Shown: positions 1 to 9,284 of the stretch, in pieces
Numbering within the stretch: the first letter of the stretch is position 1
Layout: every line of letters begins with the position of its first letter
From: Pontibacillus halophilus JSM 076056 = DSM 19796
GTDB taxonomy: Bacteria; Bacillota; Bacilli; Bacillales; BH030062
Direction: 5' to 3'
DNA: 64,000 nt
NCBI RefSeq assembly: GCF_000425205.1
Contig: NZ_AULI01000010.1
Coordinates: 62,001 to 126,000, forward strand
Position numbers and translations under genes: made by a program
The notes under the pieces: generated by a model
Told to the model about the DNA's origin: nothing
The model's input: only the letters and a program-made list of their open reading frames with translations
Databases searched by the model: none

Positions 1-642
1 TGGTGTCGTCAATTCTTCTCCAAGCACCTTCTTTTTCATTCCATCAATTAATCCGGCGTTTCGGTATCCATCTAATATTGGTGTATCGACAATACCAGGA
101 GCTACGGCCACAACGCGAATCCCATGTGGCGCCAATTCAAGCGCTGCCGACTTCGTCATCATGTTCACCGCTCCCTTGGTCGCATGATAGGCGAATGTTT
201 TCGGTGAGGCTAGGTATCCGTAAACCGATGAAATGTTAATGATAACCCCTTTGACATTTAGCCCCTTCATCTTCTGAGCGGCAAGCATAATCCCATACGC
301 AACACCGTGTTGATTCACATCAATTACTTTATGATAATTCTCTAAGTTTGTCTCAAGGATTGAAGTTGGCATGCCAATCCCTGCATTGTTGACCATCACA
401 TCAACTGTTCCGAACTTTGTCACCGCTTCGTCTACAAGTCTTTCAACGTCTTCATAGTTAGAAACGTCTGTTTTCACGAAGTGAGTAGTGTACCCTTCTT
501 CCTGTAGTTTAAGCGCTGTTTCTTGACCTAGTTCCGCGTTATAATCCCCAAGAACAACAGAATCCCCTTTGCTTGCAAATTTCCGTGCAGCTTCTTGCCC
601 TATTCCACTTGCACTTCCTGTGATTATTACAACTCTACCCAT
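1..642 (-). CDS. SDR-family oxidoreductase, C-terminus cut by window edge
   Basis: Reading the minus strand from an ATG at 642, preceded by GGGGAGAGGAAG, gives a short-chain dehydrogenase/reductase. It begins MGRVVIITGSASGIG, the Rossmann glycine motif that binds NAD(P). It has NNAG near residue 89, then INISS, and the catalytic YHATKGA (Tyr-x3-Lys) near residue 150. The frame is open to base 1, so the last ~40-50 residues and the stop are missing. The substrate cannot be told from sequence. The neighbour sppA diverges from it, so this is a separate unit running out of the window. Confidence 0.85.
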   Translation of the reverse strand, partial: MGRVVIITGSASGIGQEAARKFASKGDSVVLGDYNAELGQETALKLQEEGYTTHFVKTDVSNYEDVERLVDEAVTKFGTVDVMVNNAGIGMPTSILETNLENYHKVIDVNQHGVAYGIMLAAQKMKGLNVKGVIINISSVYGYLASPKTFAYHATKGAVNMMTKSAALELAPHGIRVVAVAPGIVDTPILDGYRNAGLIDGMKKKVLGEELTTP

Positions 643-916
643 TCTTCCTCTCCCCTTTTTTACATTTATGTACAAATTCTTACATCCATCATTATACGCT
701 TTTTCCAATTCGGGGCAATCCTGTTTTCCGACTAAGATGGAGGATTAGGGAAAATGTAAAAAGGATGAAACAAAATTTGAAGTCAACCGTATGAATGGAA
801 TGAGAAGTGAAAAATCACTATCATTTCTATTTTTTTCTTCTTATAATTGGTAAGGGGATAGCAACATGTATCCCACACATGAAGACTGTACATATATAAA
901 GGAGAGGACTGCCCTT

Positions 917-1912
917 ATGAACAAGCGTATTATTGCGGTGGCTATAGCCGGTGCATTGCTTATTATTGCTGGATTAAGTGAAGCATTAAGTGCAACAAGG
1001 TCGAGTGGCGGCATCGCTGACACATCAAGAGAGATGTTAGCAGGTAACATGGCATCTCAGGAGAAGATCATCGAGCAAGGATCTGCGAATTCTCGGATTG
1101 CTCGGATTGAAGTGGATGGAGCGATTACGAGCGGTCAAGGCACTAGTCCACTTGGAAGTGTCGGATACAATCATGATAAGTTTCTAGAGAAACTAGAGCA
1201 AATTCAAGAAGACGACACCATTAAAGGAGTTCTTCTCTATGTGAATTCCCCAGGTGGAGGCGTGTTCGAGAGCGCTCAAATCCATGATAAATTGCAAGAA
1301 ATGAAAGAAGACGGAAAGAAACTGTACGTGTCCATGGGTGGCATGGCGGCATCAGGAGGGTATTACATTTCTGCTCCTGCTGATGTGATCTATGCCTCAA
1401 ATGAAACGTTGACGGGCTCTTTAGGTGTTATCATGCAAAGCATCAACTATAAAGAATTGGCTAATGAGTACGGCATTAAGTTCAACACAATAAAGAGCGG
1501 TGAATTCAAAGACATTATGAGTCCCGCGAAAGAGATGAGTGATGAAGACCGCGCTATCCTTCAAGAACTTGTGGATGAATCCTATCAAGGATTTGTAGAT
1601 GTCATTAGTGAAGGACGCGGTATGTCGGAAGAGCAAGTACGTGAAATCGCAGATGGACGTATTTACAGCGGACAGCAAGCAATGGACAACGGACTTGTTG
1701 ACGAAATTGGGTTTGAGGAAGATGCATTAAACGCATTGAAGAAGGCAATTGGCGGAAATCCTCAAGTCGTTGAGTATAAAACGAATGGCGGCAGCTTGTT
1801 TGGCTTTCCACTAGATATTCAAAGCTTCCTGCCTAACAGTGACGTGAAGTGGATTGAGCAACTTATACAACAGCGTCAAGGACCAACCTTGATGTACATG
1901 TATGCAGAGTAA
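917..1912 (+). CDS. sppA: Signal peptide peptidase SppA
   Basis: Membrane-bound serine protease of the S49 family that degrades leftover signal peptides. The frame is open from 866, but the ATG at 917 has GGAGAGG nine bases upstream and starts directly with an N-terminal membrane helix (MNKRIIAVAIAGALLIIAGL). This gives 331 residues, close to the 335 of B. subtilis SppA. The nucleophile is probably Ser146 in MAASGGYY. Lys198 in GEFKDI lies 52 residues later, the spacing of the B. subtilis Ser147/Lys199 dyad. NSPGGG near residue 110 is the oxyanion-side motif. The yteJ ribosome site overlaps its stop codon, as in the B. subtilis sppA-yteJ pair. Confidence 0.93.
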   Translation: MNKRIIAVAIAGALLIIAGLSEALSATRSSGGIADTSREMLAGNMASQEKIIEQGSANSRIARIEVDGAITSGQGTSPLGSVGYNHDKFLEKLEQIQEDDTIKGVLLYVNSPGGGVFESAQIHDKLQEMKEDGKKLYVSMGGMAASGGYYISAPADVIYASNETLTGSLGVIMQSINYKELANEYGIKFNTIKSGEFKDIMSPAKEMSDEDRAILQELVDESYQGFVDVISEGRGMSEEQVREIADGRIYSGQQAMDNGLVDEIGFEEDALNALKKAIGGNPQVVEYKTNGGSLFGFPLDIQSFLPNSDVKWIEQLIQQRQGPTLMYMYAE

Positions 1913-1925
1913 AGGAGGGATTTCC

Positions 1926-2471
1926 ATGGATACTGTTGAGCACACCAATCCAACATCAAATTTGAAGGAAGTCCTCTCTTCGAATCAAGACGCTATGTAC
2001 CGCTTTTTGTACGCTGGTTTTCTAACGCGTTTCTTTGCGTACTTAATCGACTTACTTGTTGTGTACAGCATAAATGCAATTATTACGAGACCACTTCTAA
2101 GTGCATTTAACCTGACAGAAGCGAAGTTGTATATTGATTTATTAAGCGTAATGAACATCACCACATCGCTCGTATTCTTTCTGTACTTCATTCTCATGAC
2201 TTTCTTCTTCCAAGCAACGCTTGGGAAGATGGCATTTGGTCTTAAGGTTGTCTCGTTGAAAGGGAACGCCTTAACGAAGTGGCAAATCGTCACGAGAGAA
2301 TTATTTGGTCGTTACATTAGTATGGCAGCCGCCGGAATTCCTTATCTTGTCGTAGCCTTTACAAAGAAACACCAAGGCATTCATGACTTATTTGCTGATA
2401 CGTCTGTATTAAAGGAATCTCTAAAGGATTTAAACGACGAACTTCATACCACTTTCAAGAAAGCAGAGTAG
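1926..2471 (+). CDS. yteJ: RDD-family membrane protein YteJ
   Basis: A 181-residue integral membrane protein with an RDD domain. It has RFFAYLIDLLVV near residue 38 (the Arg and Asp that name the family), a second hydrophobic stretch around residues 75-105, and the typical TLGKMAFGLKVV segment. ATG 1926 follows AAAGGAGGG at good spacing; the frame continues upstream into sppA, but those starts lack a ribosome site. The biochemical role is unknown. Its place directly after sppA is the conserved Bacillus arrangement, where YteJ is reported to act with SppA in resistance to antibacterial peptides. Transcription of both should end at the hairpin just after the stop. Confidence 0.85.
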   Translation: MDTVEHTNPTSNLKEVLSSNQDAMYRFLYAGFLTRFFAYLIDLLVVYSINAIITRPLLSAFNLTEAKLYIDLLSVMNITTSLVFFLYFILMTFFFQATLGKMAFGLKVVSLKGNALTKWQIVTRELFGRYISMAAAGIPYLVVAFTKKHQGIHDLFADTSVLKESLKDLNDELHTTFKKAE

Positions 2472-2472
2472 G

Positions 2473-2506
2473 AAAAAGGCGAGATTGTATTCTCGCCTTT
2501 TTTTCA
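2473..2506 (+). terminator. Rho-independent terminator after sppA-yteJ
   Basis: AAAGGCGAGA and TCTCGCCTTT form a 10-bp stem with a 5-base loop, followed by a run of Ts. It begins two bases after the yteJ stop. Confidence 0.92.
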
Positions 2507-2604
2507 TGAGCATTCTCATTTACTGAAATTGACTGATGCTGATACGCTAGGTGAATAGAATCACCTTCCTAAACGTAAGGTGTACAAACTTTCAATGAAA
2601 GAAG

Positions 2605-3624
2605 ATGAATGAACGTATGAATCATCCATTTACCATTCCAATCTCTGTATTAGATCTTGCTCCAATCATGTCAGGATCTACAATTGCAGACTCATTTCAG
2701 CGAACCATCCAATTAGCACAACACACTGAATCGTTAGGATATAACCGCTACTGGTTGGCAGAGCACCACAATATGCCGTTTATCGCAAGTTCTGCAACAT
2801 CGGTCCTTATCGGGCATGTCGCTAGTCAAACGTCTACCATTAAAGTTGGTTCAGGTGGAATCATGCTCCCTAACCACGCACCTCTCGTTATTGCCGAGCA
2901 CTTTGGTACACTTGAAACGCTTTATCCAGGTCGAATTGATCTCGGTTTAGGCCGAGCTCCTGGTACCGATCAAAAAACGGCTCAGGCTCTGCGTCGTGCG
3001 AATGGAAGTACAGGAGATGATTTCCCAGACCTTCTGGAGGAATTACGAGGGTACTTTAATCCTGAGTTAACACCAAACCAAACCATTCGCGCTGTACCTG
3101 GTGAAGGGCTCAACATCCCAGTCTGGTTGCTTGGCTCCAGTGGCTTTAGCGCACAGCTAGCGGGCTCACTCGGACTTCCATTCTCATTCGCGAGTCATTT
3201 CTCGCCAAATAATACACTAGGCGCCCTTGATTTATATCGGAACTCTTTCCAACCTTCGGATTCAATGGAAGAGCCCTATGCAATGCTTGGTGTTAATGTG
3301 ATTGCTGCTGATACAGATGAAGAAGCCGAGCGATTGGCTACTACATTGAAGCAACAGTTTATCAATCTAATTCGTGGGAAAGAAGCACCGCTTCAACCAC
3401 CGGTAGACGATATGAATGACATTTGGACACCACGGGAGAAAGCAGCTCTTGACCAGCAGCTTGGCGCATCCATTATTGGTAGTAAAGAGACGGTTAAGCG
3501 CAAGCTACATCAATTTATCCAACAAACAGAGGCAGACGAGTTGATGGTGATTTCTCAAATTTATGACCATTCCGCACGTCTCTATTCTTATCAACTAGTA
3601 TCTGAAATCTTTAATGAAGAGTAA
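2605..3624 (+). CDS. Luciferase-like (LLM) flavin-dependent oxidoreductase
   Basis: A 339-residue single-domain bacterial-luciferase-like monooxygenase of the MsnO8 / B. subtilis YceB-YvbT type. Family features are an N-terminal ISVLDLAP strand, [10 protein letters not shown] near residue 50, [14 protein letters not shown] near residue 80, and [13 protein letters not shown] near residue 112. Members use reduced FMN and oxygen; the substrate is not predictable. The ribosome site is weak (GAAAGAAG just before the ATG), and a second in-frame ATG at 2617 is possible. The gene is monocistronic, with its own strong terminator. Confidence 0.85.
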   Translation: MNERMNHPFTIPISVLDLAPIMSGSTIADSFQRTIQLAQHTESLGYNRYWLAEHHNMPFIASSATSVLIGHVASQTSTIKVGSGGIMLPNHAPLVIAEHFGTLETLYPGRIDLGLGRAPGTDQKTAQALRRANGSTGDDFPDLLEELRGYFNPELTPNQTIRAVPGEGLNIPVWLLGSSGFSAQLAGSLGLPFSFASHFSPNNTLGALDLYRNSFQPSDSMEEPYAMLGVNVIAADTDEEAERLATTLKQQFINLIRGKEAPLQPPVDDMNDIWTPREKAALDQQLGASIIGSKETVKRKLHQFIQQTEADELMVISQIYDHSARLYSYQLVSEIFNEE

Positions 3625-3628
3625 ATAT

Positions 3629-3663
3629 GAAGAGGCAAGTCCACCAAGGACTTGCCTCTTTTC
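3629..3663 (+). terminator. Terminator after the LLM oxidoreductase gene
   Basis: AAGAGGCAAGTCC pairs with GGACTTGCCTCTT around a 5-base loop and is followed by TTC. It sits between two convergent genes and could also stop the opposing gerC transcript. Confidence 0.9.
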
Positions 3664-3664
3664 G

Positions 3665-4795
3665 TTAGTTAATGATCCCATGTTGATTCATTTTTACGTT
3701 GAATTCTACACTTAACTCAATATTAGGATAAACATCTTTCCATTTCATTTGCTTCCATATTTCAGGGTGGTAAGCCTTAATTTGTCTTCCTATTCCGAAA
3801 TAGTCACAATTCGCTTCTTGGATAATCTTTAATATTTCTTGTCCATCTTCTGTCAATATCTCTGAATATTCCTTACTTAACCGTTTCACTTTCTCTACGT
3901 TGTCTAAATTATCTTCCGGAAACTCAATTACTTTTGCAGTTAAATCTGTCGTAATCTTTACTTTAATGTCCTCAGGTGAAGTTGCATCAATTTTGGTTTT
4001 AGAGTCTGCATCAATCACATTAACGCTTAAATAGTTCTTCAACTTATCTTCATGTCGGTCCGTAACTTTCTTTGTCATCGTAGCGTCGACACCTTTCTTA
4101 TTGTTCATAAGTAAGAGCATCAAAGTTTGTTCTACGTCTAAGTCTACACCCGAATATTTATTCTCATTAAACAAGCCTAACCCTTTGTAATCTAGAAGGT
4201 TCTCTTCATAATTAACGGTCATGACAGGTAATCCAAAGTCTTGCCCCGGCTCAAGTAATTCAGCGCAAATTAACTGGATATTCTCTTTAGGTGCATAAGT
4301 GGATTTGATCATTCCTTTCAGTAAGCCATTTACGTAGGAATTAATCCTTGGTTCATTATCCACTTGCAGGGACAATACGTCTCCCGCCTCCCCATCAATC
4401 ATGGCCAGTTTAGAGTTCAAATTACTTTTCGGGTCACGGTAGAACACATCTAATATCGGGTATAAATCCTGTTCAACAAGCTCTTTCCCGACTAGAATGA
4501 CTTCAAGTTTAGAAGCGTCAAACGTCTTTGAAATTTCTTGGTTAATGTTAGACCTTGTCTCTCGAGGGGTTCGGCCTGTTGCAGATGCTACCTCACTTAG
4601 TTCTTTAGAAGACCCCTCTGTTCCCCGAGCTACTGTAGGAATGGCTACCGTCGCTCGAAGTAACTCATCATCTGTCTTATCGAACGCAGTAATCAGCACA
4701 AGCTTCAAATCCTTAAATTGCCGTTGATCCCAACAACCCGTTAGCAATACAAAGCAGAATAATACAAGTAATCCTTTAGAACGCCACAGCCTCAT
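3665..4795 (-). CDS. Ger(x)C-family spore germination lipoprotein
   Basis: C-subunit of a GerA-type nutrient germinant receptor, a 376-residue lipoprotein of the spore inner membrane. The N-terminus is a lipoprotein signal with the lipobox LTGCWDQR; cysteine ~21 would be lipid-modified and the CWD(Q/R)RE-like start is a hallmark of the family. The remainder is the extracytoplasmic Ger(x)C fold. ATG 4795 follows GGAG and overlaps the gerB stop by four bases (ATGA), so the two are translationally coupled. It is the third gene of a complete A-B-C operon. Which germinant is sensed cannot be deduced. Confidence 0.93.
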   Translation of the reverse strand: MRLWRSKGLLVLFCFVLLTGCWDQRQFKDLKLVLITAFDKTDDELLRATVAIPTVARGTEGSSKELSEVASATGRTPRETRSNINQEISKTFDASKLEVILVGKELVEQDLYPILDVFYRDPKSNLNSKLAMIDGEAGDVLSLQVDNEPRINSYVNGLLKGMIKSTYAPKENIQLICAELLEPGQDFGLPVMTVNYEENLLDYKGLGLFNENKYSGVDLDVEQTLMLLLMNNKKGVDATMTKKVTDRHEDKLKNYLSVNVIDADSKTKIDATSPEDIKVKITTDLTAKVIEFPEDNLDNVEKVKRLSKEYSEILTEDGQEILKIIQEANCDYFGIGRQIKAYHPEIWKQMKWKDVYPNIELSVEFNVKMNQHGIIN

Positions 4796-5895
4796 TGCAT
4801 ACCACTCCTGTCTCGTTTACGAAGAATAAGAGAGAGAATTAACAGAATGACGGGTGTTCCAACCGAGAATATATAGCTCAAGATGGACACATAGTCGCTA
4901 AATGCTAAGATTACCCCTTCTTCTCCCCTAGGAAAGGTTGAAATCGCAAAGGATATCGCTCCTGCAACCACAACAAAGGGGCCATGTGATTGTTTACGTA
5001 GCGCGTCTTTCATCCCGATTCCTGCCATATATATAAATACCGTAATGGAGGTTGCAACAGACACCATCCATGTTGAAATAAAGAACAAGTCAATCCTCGA
5101 TATAAACGGCAACTCAAATGCTTTCAGTAGGAACAAGATAGGTTCTGATACAAGGGGAATTTCATCCGTACTAAAGAACGTGTACACAATCAAAACGGAA
5201 ATTAAGTAAAACCCGACCACAAAAGCGTTTGCCAATGACAGCGTCAATAGCTTACTTTTATGAGAGCCTTTCGTATAAGGGTAAGCAAAGAACAGCACAA
5301 CAAACCCGAGCATGGAAATGATGGCGTCAGTTGAAGCAATCAATATGGGTTTTATCCCCTCATGAAACATCGGGAACAAATACACGATTTTCAAGTCTTG
5401 AACCGTAATAACGAGAGTTAATAAGAGTAGGACGAGTAGCGCAGACACGAACGTGCATACACGTGCGATCACTTGGATGGGTTCATACGCAAGGTAAAGG
5501 CAGATAAGTAGCATGATCCCTGACACCACCCAAGGAGGCGTGTTGGTTAATATCCATAGATTGATGAGCCTGCTAAATAGGAGTAAGATTAACGCCACAA
5601 CAATGGAAAAGTAGATAATAAATAGCCATTTAACAAAGCTTCCAATTACTTTCCCAAGGATCTTCTCTATGATCTGAAAGAATTGATCATTAGGAAATCG
5701 CTTCGCAAGCCACCAATACAGGACGAATAACACTTGCATAATGAGGCCGCCTATAATTAATGCAATCCATCCATCTTGTTTCGCTGTTTCGTGTAAGTCG
5801 TAAGGAAGCGATAAGACACCAATGCCTATCTGCGCTTGCACAATTAGAAAGAATAGCTGTCTCCTTGAGAGTACACTTTGATTACTTTCGTCCAC
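4792..5895 (-). CDS. GerB-family spore germination permease
   Basis: B-subunit of the germinant receptor: a 367-residue, roughly ten-helix integral membrane protein of the amino acid/polyamine/organocation (APC) superfamily. The N-terminus RRQLFFLIVQAQIGIGVLSLPYDL is typical of the family, and the B-subunit is where the germinant is thought to bind. The start is GTG at 5895 with GGAGGAAGC before it. It overlaps gerA by 14 bases upstream and gerC by 4 bases downstream. Expression is expected in the forespore. Confidence 0.93.
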   Translation of the reverse strand: MDESNQSVLSRRQLFFLIVQAQIGIGVLSLPYDLHETAKQDGWIALIIGGLIMQVLFVLYWWLAKRFPNDQFFQIIEKILGKVIGSFVKWLFIIYFSIVVALILLLFSRLINLWILTNTPPWVVSGIMLLICLYLAYEPIQVIARVCTFVSALLVLLLLTLVITVQDLKIVYLFPMFHEGIKPILIASTDAIISMLGFVVLFFAYPYTKGSHKSKLLTLSLANAFVVGFYLISVLIVYTFFSTDEIPLVSEPILFLLKAFELPFISRIDLFFISTWMVSVATSITVFIYMAGIGMKDALRKQSHGPFVVVAGAISFAISTFPRGEEGVILAFSDYVSILSYIFSVGTPVILLILSLILRKRDRSGMQ

Positions 5896-7396
5896 GCTTC
5901 CTCCACCCCCTTGAGTCCCCGCCCGTACTCATTTTCTGTGGGTGGGCATCTTTGGGTCTCGTTCTCATCATATTAATAGGGAACCGCAGAAAGGTATCTT
6001 TTAAATCTTTGATGCGCAGTGGAGTCATGGGTGCGAAATAAGGAGTGCCGAAAGACTGTAGCTTTGTTAAATGAATTAATAATAACAACAACAAGAACAC
6101 AATCCCTACAAATCCTAACGTGCCAGCAGCTAATATAAACGGAAACGTTAAGATCCGAAGCGTGATACTTAGTTCATTTGAAGGGACAACAAAGGAAGCA
6201 ATTGCGGTTAATGCAATGACAATGACCATGATATTTGAAATGAGCCCTGCTTTAACTACCGCATCTCCAATGACCAATCCCCCTACAATCCCAATCGTCT
6301 GCCCGACTGGCGATGGCAACCGGATCCCTGCTTCTCGTATAAGTTCAATAATAACTACCATCATCAACGCCTCTATGAGTGGAGGGAACGGGATGTCATT
6401 AATTGAACTCTTAATTGGAATAATCAAGCTGTCTGGGATGACTTCGAAATGGTAGGATACAACGGCAATATAGAATGCTGGTAGTCCAATTGCGATAATA
6501 AAACTCGCAAGTCGAATCATCCGAATAAATGAACCCGCATACCACCGGGAGTTGTAATCTTCTGGCGCTTGATAGAAGCTAAAAAACGTCACGGGTACAA
6601 CTAATGCCGTTGGACTTCCATCCGCCATAATGGAGATTCTGCCATCCATAATGTTGGCCGTTACTCGGTCTGGACGCTCTGTTGAGAGCATCTGAGGGAA
6701 AGGTGACATGGTGCTATCATCTAGATATTCTTCTAAGAAACCAGGGCTTAAAATCATATCTGCTTGTATGGCTCTTAAACGTCGGTCTACTTCATCTACA
6801 ATGCTCGGGTCCGCAATGTCTTTCATGTACATGACTGCAATCTTAGTGTTTGTCTTCTTACCAAGCTGGTAGTAACGGACTACAAGATTATGGTTCTGAA
6901 TACGTTTTCGAATCTGATTTATATTTACGGAAAGCTGTTCAACCAATCCATCATGTGGGCCTCGCACAACCTTCTCAATGTCTGGCTCACTCGCGTCTCG
7001 GTTAAAGACGGAATCCACATTGAAGGTGATGACTTCGGATGACCCTTCTTTCAAATATACCGCTTGCCCTTGTAGAAGGTCCCTTACGACCTGATTTAGA
7101 TTCCCAGTAGTAATCGCCCAAGGTAAGGTTTCAATATGTACGTGCTCTCCTTCCGTAAGCGGTGAGAAAATACGGTTTTGCATTTTCTCAAGATCTACAA
7201 GTGTTTCATAATAGAGAAGAACAGCTTTCTCCTGTTCAAAAATCCGCATCCGCAAATCATCAGTCTTATTCAATTCATCGATTAGGTATTGTACGTTTTT
7301 CTCTACTGATTTGGCCACTTTCTTCATCGGAATGGAGGATTCATCATCTTCCTCCACGCTTGATTCAATGGGCAACAACCGTTTAATGAAAGACAC
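5882..7396 (-). CDS. GerA-family spore germination protein
   Basis: A-subunit of the germinant receptor, 504 residues. It has a large hydrophilic N-terminal half containing MYMKDIADP and the metal-site-like MDGRISIMADGSPTALVVP region. About five membrane helices lie between residues ~290 and ~450. The frame is open from 7492, but the best start is the GTG at 7396, with GGAGGTG eight bases upstream (7405-7409); this also leaves room for a promoter. First gene of the gerA-gerB-gerC operon. Confidence 0.92.
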   Translation of the reverse strand: MSFIKRLLPIESSVEEDDESSIPMKKVAKSVEKNVQYLIDELNKTDDLRMRIFEQEKAVLLYYETLVDLEKMQNRIFSPLTEGEHVHIETLPWAITTGNLNQVVRDLLQGQAVYLKEGSSEVITFNVDSVFNRDASEPDIEKVVRGPHDGLVEQLSVNINQIRKRIQNHNLVVRYYQLGKKTNTKIAVMYMKDIADPSIVDEVDRRLRAIQADMILSPGFLEEYLDDSTMSPFPQMLSTERPDRVTANIMDGRISIMADGSPTALVVPVTFFSFYQAPEDYNSRWYAGSFIRMIRLASFIIAIGLPAFYIAVVSYHFEVIPDSLIIPIKSSINDIPFPPLIEALMMVVIIELIREAGIRLPSPVGQTIGIVGGLVIGDAVVKAGLISNIMVIVIALTAIASFVVPSNELSITLRILTFPFILAAGTLGFVGIVFLLLLLLIHLTKLQSFGTPYFAPMTPLRIKDLKDTFLRFPINMMRTRPKDAHPQKMSTGGDSRGWRKRGRK

Positions 7397-7430
7397 AACG
7401 CTCACCTCCATACAGACTACATTTACTGCA

Positions 7431-7461
7431 TAGTTTGTTTGGTCGTAATCGGAATTATGCA
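7431..7461 (-). promoter_or_regulatory. Candidate sigma-G (forespore) promoter of the ger operon
   Basis: On the minus strand TGCATA is followed after 18 bases by CAAACTA. These match the sigma-G consensus TGAATA / CATACTA at 5 of 6 and 6 of 7 positions. The element lies 35-65 bases upstream of the GTG start and just after the terminator of the preceding operon. Inference from consensus only. Confidence 0.5.
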
Positions 7462-7500
7462 TAAAGAAAGCCCTTGCTTGTAATTCAAGCAAGGGCCGTT
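7462..7500 (-). terminator. Terminator after the thi operon
   Basis: GCCCTTGCTTG and CAAGCAAGGGC form an 11-bp stem with a 5-base loop, followed on the minus strand by TTTCTTTAT. It separates thiZ from the ger operon. Confidence 0.88.
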
Positions 7501-7507
7501 CATTTAT

Positions 7508-8254
7508 TTATCCATGCAAGTACTCTGTTATTTGTTTCTTCAACCTGCTAAATGACTCCTCATAAAGCACTTCTCTATTCCTAGGACGTGCATAAGGAAC
7601 GCGCACTTCCTCTATAATGGTTCCAGGACGGCTACTCATGACATAAATACGGTCAGATAACAGAATAGCTTCTTCAATGTCATGCGTGATGAGAAGGAGA
7701 GACGCTTGTAGTTCTTCATAGGTCTGTAATAACCACTGTTGCAATTGACTGCGCGTCAATGCGTCTAATCTTCCAAATGGCTCATCTAATAATAAGAGCG
7801 GATAAGCTGGCAGGACAGCTCGCAAGAAGTTTGCCCTTTGCCTCATTCCACCAGATAATGCTCTTGGATACTGATATTGAAATCCTTCTAGTCCGAACTT
7901 CTCGAAATAAGGATTGGCACGTTCTTTTGCTTCTTTCCTGTTAAGTCCATTTATCTCTAACGGAAGGATTACATTATCAAGAATCGTTCTCCAAGGGAAG
8001 AGAACATCTTGTTGCGGCATGTATCCAAATTCCCCTGTACGGTTCACAATGGATTGGTCACGAAAGATGACATCCCCCTCATCTGGGTCGATTAGCCCTG
8101 CAATTGTATTCAAGAGCGTACTCTTGCCACACCCACTCGGTCCGATAATGGAGACAAATTCCCTCTCCCCTATGGATAAAGAGCAGTCCTTAAGGGCGTC
8201 TGTGGCTGAATACTTAAATTGAAACGATTTACTGATTCGACTGACATGTAACAC
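7508..8254 (-). CDS. thiZ: ABC transporter ATPase for thiamine precursor uptake (ThiZ)
   Basis: ATP-binding subunit, 248 residues, of the importer for thiamine pyrimidine precursors (HMP / formylaminopyrimidine). It shows Walker A GPSGCGKST near residue 38, a Q-loop (GYMPQQD), the signature LSGGMRQR, Walker B LLLLDEPFG and the switch histidine ITHD. It belongs to the nitrate/sulfonate/taurine ATPase branch. The start is GTG at 8254 with AGGGAGA six bases before it, two bases after the thiY stop. Last gene of the riboswitch-controlled operon. Confidence 0.88.
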   Translation of the reverse strand: MLHVSRISKSFQFKYSATDALKDCSLSIGEREFVSIIGPSGCGKSTLLNTIAGLIDPDEGDVIFRDQSIVNRTGEFGYMPQQDVLFPWRTILDNVILPLEINGLNRKEAKERANPYFEKFGLEGFQYQYPRALSGGMRQRANFLRAVLPAYPLLLLDEPFGRLDALTRSQLQQWLLQTYEELQASLLLITHDIEEAILLSDRIYVMSSRPGTIIEEVRVPYARPRNREVLYEESFSRLKKQITEYLHG

Positions 8255-8256
8255 GC

Positions 8257-9255
8257 TTAATCTCCCTCAGGTAAGAATTCATTTGTAAATGCAGACTCAG
8301 CATCGAAGGAGGATTGGATTAAACCTTGTTCCTTCATCCAATTCCCGTAATCTTCCCACCGGTCAACCTCTTGAATTCCCCACTGAGATGCATCCTCTTG
8401 ATACCGAGGACTCAACCACTCTTGACTCTCATACACCAACTCTTCATTCAATTCAGGGTTCGCCTCAATCAACATCGATGCTGCTTCTTCTGGGTTTTGA
8501 ATCGCATCCTCATACCCTTTCGTAACAGCATGCATGAAAGCTTCAGCGACGTCCGGCTTGTCTTTCATCAATGACTCGCTTGTTGTTAAGAGTGGCGTAT
8601 AGTAGTCTAGCGCAGGGTGAAGGTCTCTAACCCTCTGTAGATTTAGTTCTTTCCCTCTGCGTTCTGCTTCAACACCGTCCCACCCATAGTAGATCCACAT
8701 AAAGTCAGCATCCCGACCTATTGCTTTAAAGAAGTCCGTTGCTCCGACATTTATGTTCTCTACAGACGAATAATCCGCTCCAGCTTGTTTCATGACAGCT
8801 TGAAGCATCGCCTCTTCAACAGGAGAGCCCCATCCTCCGTAACGCTTTCCTTCAAAGTCTTTCACAGAATGAATGTCTGTTTCTTCAAGAGATGCGAACA
8901 TAGACGTATTGTGCTGAAGGATTGCTCCGATTGAAACGAGAGGAATCCCTTGATCCCTCGCTTGAGTAACCCCTTCTTGGTATCCAACGCCAAAGTCAAT
9001 TTCTCCACTTGCTACCATTGAATTTACGTTAGCATTCTCACCTGGTTGCAAGATTTCTACATCTAATCCCTCTTCTTCAAAGTAACCCTTTTCTTTGGCT
9101 ACGTATAAACCGGTGTGATTCGTATTTGGGAACCAATCGAGCATGACCTTAACACTCGTTTGCTCTTCTCCCTCTTCTGTACTCTTTGAGGAAGATTCGC
9201 TACAAGCCCCTAACAAAAACACTAAACTACTCACGACTAGGATCCATTTCTTCAT
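8257..9255 (-). CDS. thiY: Pyrimidine precursor-binding lipoprotein (ThiY)
   Basis: Extracellular solute-binding protein of the NMT1/THI5-like family, 332 residues. A lipoprotein signal ends in LGACSES, so cysteine ~18 is the lipid anchor. The mature part starts with VKVMLDWFPNTNHTGLYVAKEKGYF-type sequence diagnostic of ThiY: the WFPNTNHTGLYVA motif is visible at residues ~41-53. It delivers formylaminopyrimidine or HMP to ThiX. AAGGAG precedes the ATG at 9255. The TPP riboswitch upstream supports the substrate assignment. Confidence 0.9.
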   Translation of the reverse strand: MKKWILVVSSLVFLLGACSESSSKSTEEGEEQTSVKVMLDWFPNTNHTGLYVAKEKGYFEEEGLDVEILQPGENANVNSMVASGEIDFGVGYQEGVTQARDQGIPLVSIGAILQHNTSMFASLEETDIHSVKDFEGKRYGGWGSPVEEAMLQAVMKQAGADYSSVENINVGATDFFKAIGRDADFMWIYYGWDGVEAERRGKELNLQRVRDLHPALDYYTPLLTTSESLMKDKPDVAEAFMHAVTKGYEDAIQNPEEAASMLIEANPELNEELVYESQEWLSPRYQEDASQWGIQEVDRWEDYGNWMKEQGLIQSSFDAESAFTNEFLPEGD

Positions 9256-9284
9256 GATGTAACTCCTTTATTGAGTTGGGGAAC

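Noticed and set aside
3-239. Open frame of 78 codons on the plus strand at the window start
   Set aside because: It is antisense to the SDR gene, which has clear motifs in the minus frame, and has no ribosome site.
2549-2581. Two overlapping small inverted repeats (AGGTGA/TCACCT and ACCTT/AAGGT) before the LLM gene, suggesting a switch
   Set aside because: Stems of five to six bases with A/T-rich loops; no known riboswitch motif, so likely chance.
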